From NCBI GenBank assembly GCA_024640225.1, contig JAHEFK010000007.1, positions 1 through 64,000 on the forward strand: a stretch of DNA of 64,000 bases, given 5' to 3'. A program made the position numbers and the translations under genes. The notes under the pieces were generated by a model. That model was not told the origin of the DNA. It was given only the letters and a program-made list of their open reading frames with translations, and searched no databases. The stretch comes from Bacteroidota bacterium. Its GTDB lineage: Bacteria > Bacteroidota > Bacteroidia > Chitinophagales > Chitinophagaceae. Shown one piece after another: positions 52,136 to 59,600 of this stretch (position 1 is its first letter; the number at the start of each line of letters is the position of its first letter).

Positions 52136-54196
52136 TTACCAAACTTGTGCTCTTGTATTAGGTGCACGATAATTTTTAGTACCCGGTTGGATATTAAATG
52201 CTTTGTAGAACGGTTCGAAATTGCTCAACGGTGCATTGCATCTCCATTCGTTAGGAGAGTGAGGATCGGTAATGATTCTTGAAACCATTTCTTCTGGTCG
52301 CGTATTTGCTCTCCAAACTTGTGCCCAGCTTAAGAAGAATCGTTGGTCAGGCGTCAAGCCATCAATTGTTTTCCCTTCTTTATATTGCTGTGTTTGTTGA
52401 AACGCTTGATAGGCAATAGTTACACCACCCAAATCTGCAAGATTTTCACCAATGGTCAACTCGCCATTTACATGTACCGTATCTAAAACAGTGAATTTAT
52501 TAAATTGATCAATAACTACTTGTGCTTTTTTAGTAAATAAGGCAGCATCCGCTTCTGTCCACCAATCGTTTAAATTACCATCTGCATCATATTGTCGTCC
52601 TTGGTCGTCAAAACCATGGGTCATTTCATGACCAATAACGCCACCAATTCCACCATAATTTACGGCATCATCAGCATCAAAGTCAAAGAAAGGATATTGT
52701 AAGATACCTGCAGGGAATACGATTTCATTAAATGCAGGGTTGTAATACGCGTTAACGGTTGGAGGTGTCATGCCCCATTCTTTTTTATCTACAGGTTTAC
52801 CTAATTTATCAATATTCATTTGGAATTCTAAGGCGCTTGCATTCATAATATTTTGTGCATAGTTATTAGGCACAATTTGCAATTTGCTATAGTCTTTCCA
52901 AGCATCTGGATAGCCTATTTTTTTCAAAAACGTATTGAGTTTTATAAGTGCTTTTTTCTTTGTAGCCTCACTCATCCAGTCTAAATGTTGAATGCGATCG
53001 GCATAGGTAGCTTGTAAATTATTTACTAATGCTAACATGCGACTTTTTGCTTCTGGCTTGAAGTTTTTACGAACATATTCTTGTCCTAATAATTCTCCAA
53101 TATTACCATCTACCATAGATAACACTCTTTTCCATCTTGGTTTTTGTTGCTGCTGACCGCGTACGGCTTTACCATAAAACTCAAAGCTAGCTTGGTTATA
53201 AGGGCTGCTTAAAAAAGATGCCATACTGTTTACTAAATGAAACTGTAGGTAATTTCTCCAATCGTCTAGTTTTTGCGAATGTAGCATTTCGCTCCATTTA
53301 GCAAAATAATTAGGTTGCGCAATGATGAAGCTATCTGCATTTTTAATACCTAAATAATTTAGCAAACGAGTGCTTTCAAACATAGGCATGGCAGCAAAGG
53401 CGCTTTTTTCATTGTATTTATTATATAATTTATAAGGGTCTCTCATTTCTACACGCGTCATATGAGAACCCGCTAAAATTGTTTCTAAATCTAATACAGA
53501 TTTTGCCATTGCAGCGGCTTTATCTTTATTGCCTAGTAAGGTAAAAACCGTTTCCAAGTATTTTACATAAGCATCCTTTATTTTTAAAGTGCGTGCGTCT
53601 GTTTTAAAATAGTAGTCGCGGTCGGGCATGCCTAAACCTGCTTGTCCAAATTGGCAAATTTGTTGGGTTACATTTTTATCATCAGGAGAGATATAAAATC
53701 CAAATACTGGGCTTAGACCGATGGTATGTTCGTAACAGATTTCTTTTAATAAATCATCTGCATTCTGTAAGCGAGCAATACGCATAAAATGACTGCTTAA
53801 TGGCGTAATACCAGCTTTTTCGATAGTATTTGTATCCATGCCACTTTTGTAGAAATCGCCAATTTTTTGCAAATTGCTACCTTTTTTTGCATTTGATTTT
53901 GCAGCAGATTCAAGAAGCTCATGCAGTGCTTTGTAATTATTTTCTTGCAATTCATTAAAGCTACCCCAGCGTGTTTCTGTAGCTGGAATTGGATTGTTTT
54001 TAAGCCAGGTGCCATTTGCATAAAAGAAGAAATTGTCGCCTGGATTTACAGAGAGATCCATATTTGCAGGATCTAGTAATTTTCGTTTACTTGCAATACT
54101 TGTTTTTTTCATTGTTTTTGTTGACTGAGCCCATCCTGAATGAGGAATAGATAAGCTAAGGGCAGCCGAAATAAAAAATAGGTTTCTAATATTCAT
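52136..54196 (-). CDS. M13-family zinc endopeptidase (neprilysin/PepO-like)
   Basis: A 686-aa secreted metallopeptidase of the neprilysin family. A signal peptide (NLFFISAALSLSIPHSGWAQ) indicates export to the periplasm or beyond; there is no T9SS domain or lipobox. The N-terminal M13 domain includes DPANMDLSVNPGDNFFFYAN. The C-terminal catalytic domain has the substrate-binding NAYYNP, VIGHEMTHGFDDQGRQYDADG (HExxH at about 521-525), the third ligand Glu in GENLADLGG and the final WRCNAPLSNFEPFYKAF with the conserved Cys near the C-terminus. Full family length. A -7 element TACATTTG lies 19 nt before its ATG. Confidence 0.95.
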   Translation of the reverse strand: MNIRNLFFISAALSLSIPHSGWAQSTKTMKKTSIASKRKLLDPANMDLSVNPGDNFFFYANGTWLKNNPIPATETRWGSFNELQENNYKALHELLESAAKSNAKKGSNLQKIGDFYKSGMDTNTIEKAGITPLSSHFMRIARLQNADDLLKEICYEHTIGLSPVFGFYISPDDKNVTQQICQFGQAGLGMPDRDYYFKTDARTLKIKDAYVKYLETVFTLLGNKDKAAAMAKSVLDLETILAGSHMTRVEMRDPYKLYNKYNEKSAFAAMPMFESTRLLNYLGIKNADSFIIAQPNYFAKWSEMLHSQKLDDWRNYLQFHLVNSMASFLSSPYNQASFEFYGKAVRGQQQQKPRWKRVLSMVDGNIGELLGQEYVRKNFKPEAKSRMLALVNNLQATYADRIQHLDWMSEATKKKALIKLNTFLKKIGYPDAWKDYSKLQIVPNNYAQNIMNASALEFQMNIDKLGKPVDKKEWGMTPPTVNAYYNPAFNEIVFPAGILQYPFFDFDADDAVNYGGIGGVIGHEMTHGFDDQGRQYDADGNLNDWWTEADAALFTKKAQVVIDQFNKFTVLDTVHVNGELTIGENLADLGGVTIAYQAFQQTQQYKEGKTIDGLTPDQRFFLSWAQVWRANTRPEEMVSRIITDPHSPNEWRCNAPLSNFEPFYKAFNIQPGTKNYRAPNTRAQVW

Positions 54197-54215
54197 AGAT
54201 TGGTTTTTAGGTTAA

Positions 54216-54223
54216 CAAATGTA
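54216..54223 (-). promoter_or_regulatory. Bacteroidota -7 element of the M13 peptidase gene (TACATTTG)
   Basis: A consensus match on the minus strand, ending 19 nt before the ATG at 54196. Confidence 0.45.
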
Positions 54224-54250
54224 GGTATTTAGAACTAAATTCAGGCTGTT

Positions 54251-54880
54251 TTAATCGCTATTTATAGGGAAAACATGCATCAAACTTGGGAAAAGAAATT
54301 TTTTATGTGTGCCCACTTGTTCACATACATAACGTGTTCTTCTTTTTTCCAATAATTTATAGGTATGGCCATCGGTTGATTTAAATAGACTGTTGGTCGG
54401 TAGTTCCTCTACTAAGCTGTAATTTTCGTCTTTTCTATCAAAAGCCATTAAGGCTCTAAATAAGTGAGGATCACTACAAGAACTAGCTCCCGGATTTTTA
54501 ATATATTTTATTAAGGCTTTTTCTACGCTGGGTGGAAATATATTTTTCCCCAATAGCGGTGCTAATAAATTTGAAAAAAAGGATTTCCATTCTTTACCAT
54601 GAGGAGATACCTTGTGTTGATGATGCACAAAGGTTATTAAATGAGCAATTTCGTGCAAAAGAGTAATTAAAAAACTGTATTTATTGAGCGTGCCATTGAT
54701 GCTAATTCTATGGAAGGGTTTCTCAGGTATTGGATTTCGGTAATCGCCTAATACCAGTTTACGATCTTTTGTTATCGTTAAATGGATAGTATATTGTTCT
54801 ATAAATGGGACTATATAGGCATAAGTGTCATCGGGAAGAAAATTTTGCAAAACCTCAAAGGAAGCTTGTTTTTTTCTCAT
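54251..54880 (-). CDS. SprT-like zinc-dependent metalloprotease-fold protein
   Basis: A 209-aa cytoplasmic protein of the SprT-like group. The active-site motif is LLHEIAHLITFVHH, followed by SPHGKEWKSFFSNLL, which provides the third His. SprT-like domains are found in DNA-protein crosslink proteases (Spartan) and in uncharacterised bacterial proteins. The C-terminal part has a few Cys (SSCSDP, RYVCEQVG) but no clear CxxC zinc ribbon. It starts 5 bp after the stop of the upstream AtpI-like gene, so it appears to be co-transcribed with the AtpZ cluster. Confidence 0.85.
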   Translation of the reverse strand: MRKKQASFEVLQNFLPDDTYAYIVPFIEQYTIHLTITKDRKLVLGDYRNPIPEKPFHRISINGTLNKYSFLITLLHEIAHLITFVHHQHKVSPHGKEWKSFFSNLLAPLLGKNIFPPSVEKALIKYIKNPGASSCSDPHLFRALMAFDRKDENYSLVEELPTNSLFKSTDGHTYKLLEKRRTRYVCEQVGTHKKFLFPSLMHVFPINSD

Positions 54881-54885
54881 GCTGT

Positions 54886-55263
54886 TTATTTTTTTCGCTT
54901 ATTCATATTAGATAACATGCTGCCATCTAACATAGTGTAAAAAAAGTACATCCCTAATAGCGAAAAAACGGTTGGTTTGTGGAGTCCCTGTTTATTTAGT
55001 AAAACATAGAGTAGGATGGAGATGGAGCAAATAACTATTTTCAAAAGCGAGCTAGCATATACTCCATTTACAAAGCCTTGTGCGCTTTTCCCTTCACTCG
55101 TTTTTATCATTTTAAGACTTAGTAAGGAGAGTCCGAATAAGATGATATTGCCTATCCATAAAGCTTTAGCATCAAATAAAGGGAATTTTTCATGGATAAA
55201 GAAGATTGCAACGGCTAAAACGATAGCTACCAAAAGATGACTTAGGATAAATATTTTTTTCAT
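54886..55263 (-). CDS. Four-helix membrane protein, ATP synthase I-like
   Basis: A 125-aa membrane protein with four predicted membrane segments (LSHLLVAIVLAVAIFFIH, LWIGNIILFGLSLLSLKMI, LLKIVICSISILLYVLL, VFSLLGMYFFYTMLDG). It resembles the unnamed AtpI-like protein that stands between atpZ and atpB in many Bacteroidota. Such proteins help assemble the c-ring or carry Mg2+ into the complex; this is inference here. It starts 1 bp after the atpZ stop (55265). The SprT-like gene follows in place of atpB. Confidence 0.7.
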   Translation of the reverse strand: MKKIFILSHLLVAIVLAVAIFFIHEKFPLFDAKALWIGNIILFGLSLLSLKMIKTSEGKSAQGFVNGVYASSLLKIVICSISILLYVLLNKQGLHKPTVFSLLGMYFFYTMLDGSMLSNMNKRKK

Positions 55264-55264
55264 G

Positions 55265-55474
55265 TTATTTTTTTGAATTGAGTGATTTTAAAAGAGCATA
55301 AAAACAATAGCTCAAGGCCAAAAGCGGTAAGGTTATTATAAATAAGGGTTTGCAATGCCAACGTCCATCCAGCTGTATGCCGCCCCAAACACCTAAGCCA
55401 AGAAATATAAACCATTGAATGGTTATGCTTGTGTATTGTAAAATTCGATTAGGATTGAAGTTATTTTCTGCCAT
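55265..55474 (-). CDS. atpZ: AtpZ/AtpI-family protein
   Basis: A 69-aa inner-membrane protein with two membrane segments (SITIQWFIFLGLGVWGGIQL and FIITLPLLALSYCFYALLKS) and a short LDGRW loop between. AtpZ/AtpI proteins help assemble the F0F1 ATP synthase rotor. It starts at ATG 55474 within the last codons of the upstream gene (14-nt overlap), and the AtpI-like gene follows after 1 bp. No ATP synthase subunit gene is present nearby. Confidence 0.82.
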   Translation of the reverse strand: MAENNFNPNRILQYTSITIQWFIFLGLGVWGGIQLDGRWHCKPLFIITLPLLALSYCFYALLKSLNSKK

Positions 55475-55958
55475 GTCTCTTTTTTCTGTTAGCTGCTTTT
55501 ACTTGAATATTAGCATCTTTTTTAATGGCTTCTGCATTAGGTAGAACATTTTTTTCAGGTAAGGCATCAATTTGCTTCGGCGATAGCGCATTCGTATCAA
55601 GTGTAATGACATCTTTACCTTGCACTATTCTGTTGAAATTATTAATAACTAACTGTTGACTTTGAGTATAGTCATTGAGAGAATCTATTTGTTGTTTGAG
55701 GTGAATAAGTTCTTTTCTTCCTGCTCCACTAGCATAGCCTGGAATATAATAGCGTAATGGAGTCGTTATAACAAGAAGGTAAGTGAGTAATACGGTGCCT
55801 ACAAATAAGGAGCTAAAGAGGATATAAACGCTTTTTTTGGTAAGTTTAAACGAGGCCACCTCCATTAAGGTTTCATCATTAATAATAACAAGACGATACG
55901 GGTCTTTCGTCCCTTTAAATAGACTAGGTTTGGTATTGAATTTAAAGTGAAATGCCAT
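55461..55958 (-). CDS. Membrane-anchored coiled-coil protein like the stalk of M23 peptidases
   Basis: A 165-aa protein with an N-terminal cytoplasmic part (DPYRLVIINDETLMEVASFK), one membrane segment (KSVYILFSSLFVGTVLLTYLLVI) and a periplasmic coiled-coil part (LKQQIDSLNDYTQSQQLVIN, ending in a basic KKRHGRK tail). The pattern TPLRYYIPGY after the membrane segment is typical of Bacteroidota proteins annotated as M23 peptidases located upstream of atp genes. The M23 catalytic domain (HxxxD, HxH) is absent here, and nothing in other frames restores it. So it is either a stalk-only member or a truncated one. It overlaps atpZ by 14 nt. Confidence 0.7.
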   Translation of the reverse strand: MAFHFKFNTKPSLFKGTKDPYRLVIINDETLMEVASFKLTKKSVYILFSSLFVGTVLLTYLLVITTPLRYYIPGYASGAGRKELIHLKQQIDSLNDYTQSQQLVINNFNRIVQGKDVITLDTNALSPKQIDALPEKNVLPNAEAIKKDANIQVKAANRKKRHGRK

Positions 55959-55974
55959 ATGAATAAACTATTGG

Positions 55975-55982
55975 CAAAAGTA
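55975..55982 (-). promoter_or_regulatory. Bacteroidota -7 element TACTTTTG before the stalk-protein gene
   Basis: A consensus match on the minus strand, 16 nt before the ATG at 55958 that starts the AtpZ cluster. Confidence 0.45.
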
Positions 55983-56053
55983 GGATTCTTTTGGGTAAGT
56001 TTCTATTTTTTGTTATTATTCGCTTTATAATGGAAAGAATGCTTAGTTTTTTT

Positions 56054-56061
56054 TATTTTTG
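56054..56061 (+). promoter_or_regulatory. Bacteroidota -7 element TATTTTTG before the SprE/PorW gene
   Basis: A consensus match. It overlaps a TTG at 56059 that would extend the ORF, so the true start is probably further downstream (TTG at 56140 or 56143). Confidence 0.45.
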
Positions 56062-56142
56062 GTAGAATTAAGAATACGGTATACTATTTTTACAGTTTCT
56101 CCGTTATTTTTAAAGCGTTTTATATTAAAAATCAAAGACTTG

Positions 56143-59100
56143 TTGAGGAAGCTGCACATTTATTTTATTGTTACTTTACTTTTATTTGCTGTTTATACTG
56201 ATTCCTTATTTGCTCAGTATAATAAGTCTATAGATTCAAAAGCACTTGCTGCTCATAAGTTAGATAGTATTAAATCTCAGCGTGCACTTTTCTTAAAACA
56301 AGTAGAAGTTCAACGAAAAAAGAGAGCCGATAGTATTGCTAATATTCAGCGTTATAAATTAAGTAGACATTATAGGGACAGTATAACTAAAAAAAGGCTT
56401 CACAAAGCAGACAGTATTAAACAAGTAAGGCTAGCAATTTTAGACGAACTGAAGCAAGCTCGTTTGCGAAAATTAGACAGTATAAATTTATTAAGGAATC
56501 CTAATTATAAGCCTAAAGCTAGGCCATTAACCAATGTAAAATCGCCTAGTAAAAAGTTTGATGTAGCAAAAAATAACAAGCGTTATAACGACAGTCTTTT
56601 GTTGATGCAAACCAGTAATGGCAATAAGTCAACTAAAAAGCGACTCAGTAAAGCAGATAGTTTACAAAATGTTAGAAAATTAATATTAGCAGAAAAAGCT
56701 GCTCAAAGAAAAGCTCAAATGGATAGCATTGCAGCCATAAGAAAGCAAAAAGCTGATTCTGTACTTCAAATCAAAAAGTCGAAAAATGAGCAGTTGGAGG
56801 AGGTGAAGAAAAGGAAAGAGAATATTGCTAAATCTAATGAGAAGAAAAGTGAAGACAAATTTAAGTTGGCTTTAGAATTAAAAATTCAGAAAAAAAGGGA
56901 GCTTTTTTCAAATGAAAATATGTTGAAAAAGGGTTGGTATTTTCCAAGAAATTTTATTCAGAATTTATTTACCCGATTTAATTATCATTTTAATGCCCAA
57001 AAGAAAATAAAAGAAGCAAGGGCAAATATGGATCGGTTATACGTTGATAAATTTGATACGCTTATTAACTTGTTTACCTACCTACCAAAAGATTCCACCA
57101 TTTATGGAGCTGATATGGATTCCATAATTCGAAAGGCGTCGTTGGGCATTCAAATTCATGACCCTAGAACCAAATGGGCCGATGATTTGTACTTCTTGAT
57201 GGGACAAGCCTATTATTACAAAGGGGATTATGAAAATGCCATTGCTGCATTTCGATATGCAATGCTTGTGCAAGATATGTATCCTACAAAAGGAGCTGCC
57301 AAACAAGTAAGTGATAAATTATCTGTTGTAAAAAATAAAAAGAAAGGACCATTAGGTTGGTTTGCTCATAAGCCAGTTAAAAATGATGCTATTCTATGGT
57401 TGTGTAGGACATTGGTAGAAAATAAAAAATATGGTGAAGCTGAATCTGTATTAGACCTATTAGAATCGGATAAGAAAACGGATCGATTTATGAAAGGCAA
57501 GGTAGCCTTAGAACATGCCTATTTAGCCATAAAAGATGAAGATTTTGTGTTGGCTACTGAATCACTAACAAAAGTTGTAGCCACTAAAAAGATGCCTAAA
57601 GCAATTAAATTGAGGGCTTCTTTTCTTTTGGCTCAATTGTCATTTTCACAACATGCATATGATAAAGCAGAGCGAGCGTATGCTGCCGCATTGAACTATC
57701 ATCCTAATTTAGAAATGGATTTTGAAGCTAGAAAGGGTATTGCATTATCTAAAGTCGCAAATAGCAATGTTGATAATAAGGCGCTCAATAGTTTGAAAGA
57801 GATGTTGCACGACAACAAATATAGTAACTATCAAGATCAGGTATATTACATGTTAGGTAAATTATCCTTACAGATTGATACTAAAAATAGTGCTATTGCT
57901 TATTTTCAAAAAGGCTTACACTTAATAAAAATAGCGCCTTCACAAAAAGCAATTTTATATGCCGCATTGGCTAATGTTTATTTTGATAATGGCAATTATA
58001 AAATTGCCAAAACAGCTTTTGATAGTTTAGATAAATATAAAACGAGTGCTGCAAAGCATACTGAAGTTGTGTTAGCGCTTAGTAGATCTAAAGTGATTGA
58101 TGAAATTGTTATTCCAATTCGATCTATAAAAGAAAAGGATAGCTTAATTCATCTAGCCAATCTATCCGATAAAGAACAAAAGGCTGTTATTAAAAAGTAT
58201 ATTAAACAATTGGAACGCCAACAAGCAGATAGTGTCAACCAAAATAATACGGTCTCGGTTTCTATTCCAACAATTGTTACCAAAGAATCTTCAACATGGT
58301 ATTTTGGAAATGCTAATCAAATTCAAATGGGTGCTACTGATTTTAAGCGTAAATGGGGTAGTAGGCCTAATGCAGATAATTGGAGGAGAATAGCAAGTAT
58401 TGGTCAATCTAACGCTGCTGGCTTAAATGAACAAGATGCTAAAAATAACGCTGCCGATACTGCCAATTCAAATGAAAAGGGCTTGCCAACTGAAACATCT
58501 TTGTTGAGTTTATTACCTAAGACAAAAATTGAGCAAGAAAAATTGCTTAATCAAATTCAAAAACACTATATCGATTTAGCAAATGCCTTTTTGGATAATT
58601 TAGATGATCATAAAAATGCTACCCAATCCCTAGATACTTTGCTCAAGCGATTCCCTAAGAGTTTATATAAACCTGAGGCTTTGTATTTGTACTATAGAAT
58701 GGCATTAAAAGAAAATAATGTTCGTTTTGCACAAAAAATGGTTACCCAATTAAAAGATAGTTTTTCTCAATCTAAATGGGCAATGTTGGTAAAGCCATCT
58801 GCAGACCAGGACTGGAATGTGCAAAATCAACGAAAATTAATGCTTCAATATGATTCTGTGTATACGCTTGTATCGAAACGTAATTTTGATTCATCTTGGT
58901 TAGTTTTGGAAAGTATTAATTTGGATAAGTTTTCTGATACTATGAAACAGCGCTTCTATCTGCTGAAAGCTATTACGTACATTGGTTTAAATAAATATGC
59001 TACTGCCGATAGTTTTTTTAAAAATGTCAAACCATTTATTAAACAACAAGCTCTTGCAAATTGGGTGCAAGCAGTTGAGCAGCAATTAAGTTTACATACC

Positions 59101-59520
59101 GTTAAGGATACCATAGTTAAAAAAGATGCTATTACTCCTCAAGTAGTGTATCCTTATACATTAGATTCTAATGCTACTTTTAACGTAGTTATTTACTCCA
59201 CCTTAAAAGAGTCACTTTTTAATGCTCTTGTTGCGTCTATAAAATTATGGAATACGAATACCTTAAAATCAACAGCACTTAAGGTAGAGGGTATAAAATT
59301 GCCCAATGGTACAAATATAATTAATGTGAGTACTTTCCCTAATAAGTCCAGTTCAACACAATATATCATAAGCCTAAGCAATTCCTTTTTGATGAAGCAA
59401 ATTCCTGCAAGCGATTATGCTATGTATCCTATTTCTAATTATAATTTTACAAAAATCACTAAACCTGAACATTGGTTTTCTTATTTTGATTTTTGGAAAG
59501 CTAATTTTTCAACGAAATAG
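56143..59520 (+). CDS. sprE: SprE/PorW-like type IX secretion component, TPR protein
   Basis: A protein of about 1126 aa. The best family clue is WYFGNANQIQMGATDFKRKW followed by GSRPNADNWRR, which matches the SprE/PorW signature; these TPR proteins are needed for T9SS secretion and gliding. Order: signal peptide (LHIYFIVTLLLFAVYTDSLFAQ), a basic coiled-coil region with nine xDS(I/L/V) repeats, TPR-type helices from about residue 270, the signature at about 730-750, more TPRs and a C-terminal beta-rich domain. No ATG occurs near the 5' end; TTG 56143 gives a normal signal peptide, and TTG 56140 or 56059 are alternatives. No lipobox is present, although PorW is known as a lipoprotein. Confidence 0.82.
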   Translation: MRKLHIYFIVTLLLFAVYTDSLFAQYNKSIDSKALAAHKLDSIKSQRALFLKQVEVQRKKRADSIANIQRYKLSRHYRDSITKKRLHKADSIKQVRLAILDELKQARLRKLDSINLLRNPNYKPKARPLTNVKSPSKKFDVAKNNKRYNDSLLLMQTSNGNKSTKKRLSKADSLQNVRKLILAEKAAQRKAQMDSIAAIRKQKADSVLQIKKSKNEQLEEVKKRKENIAKSNEKKSEDKFKLALELKIQKKRELFSNENMLKKGWYFPRNFIQNLFTRFNYHFNAQKKIKEARANMDRLYVDKFDTLINLFTYLPKDSTIYGADMDSIIRKASLGIQIHDPRTKWADDLYFLMGQAYYYKGDYENAIAAFRYAMLVQDMYPTKGAAKQVSDKLSVVKNKKKGPLGWFAHKPVKNDAILWLCRTLVENKKYGEAESVLDLLESDKKTDRFMKGKVALEHAYLAIKDEDFVLATESLTKVVATKKMPKAIKLRASFLLAQLSFSQHAYDKAERAYAAALNYHPNLEMDFEARKGIALSKVANSNVDNKALNSLKEMLHDNKYSNYQDQVYYMLGKLSLQIDTKNSAIAYFQKGLHLIKIAPSQKAILYAALANVYFDNGNYKIAKTAFDSLDKYKTSAAKHTEVVLALSRSKVIDEIVIPIRSIKEKDSLIHLANLSDKEQKAVIKKYIKQLERQQADSVNQNNTVSVSIPTIVTKESSTWYFGNANQIQMGATDFKRKWGSRPNADNWRRIASIGQSNAAGLNEQDAKNNAADTANSNEKGLPTETSLLSLLPKTKIEQEKLLNQIQKHYIDLANAFLDNLDDHKNATQSLDTLLKRFPKSLYKPEALYLYYRMALKENNVRFAQKMVTQLKDSFSQSKWAMLVKPSADQDWNVQNQRKLMLQYDSVYTLVSKRNFDSSWLVLESINLDKFSDTMKQRFYLLKAITYIGLNKYATADSFFKNVKPFIKQQALANWVQAVEQQLSLHTVKDTIVKKDAITPQVVYPYTLDSNATFNVVIYSTLKESLFNALVASIKLWNTNTLKSTALKVEGIKLPNGTNIINVSTFPNKSSSTQYIISLSNSFLMKQIPASDYAMYPISNYNFTKITKPEHWFSYFDFWKANFSTK

Positions 59521-59567
59521 TTTCTTTATTCTTGGCTACGGCCATATCTTTTGCCCGTTCCTTTGCT

Positions 59568-59575
59568 TATATTTG
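59568..59575 (+). promoter_or_regulatory. Bacteroidota -7 element of the RelA/SpoT gene (TATATTTG)
   Basis: A consensus match on the plus strand, 25 nt before the ATG at 59601, in the 80-bp gap after the SprE-like gene. Confidence 0.45.
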
Positions 59576-59600
59576 TTTTATATAATTGTCCCCTTATTTT

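Noticed and set aside
56059-56142. Extension of the SprE-like protein to TTG 56059
   Set aside because: The codon overlaps a TATTTTTG promoter box, and the extension would put 28 polar or basic residues before the signal peptide.
59586-59600. TTG start for the RelA/SpoT gene
   Set aside because: An ATG follows five codons later with a fitting N-terminus; the TTG adds only non-conserved residues.
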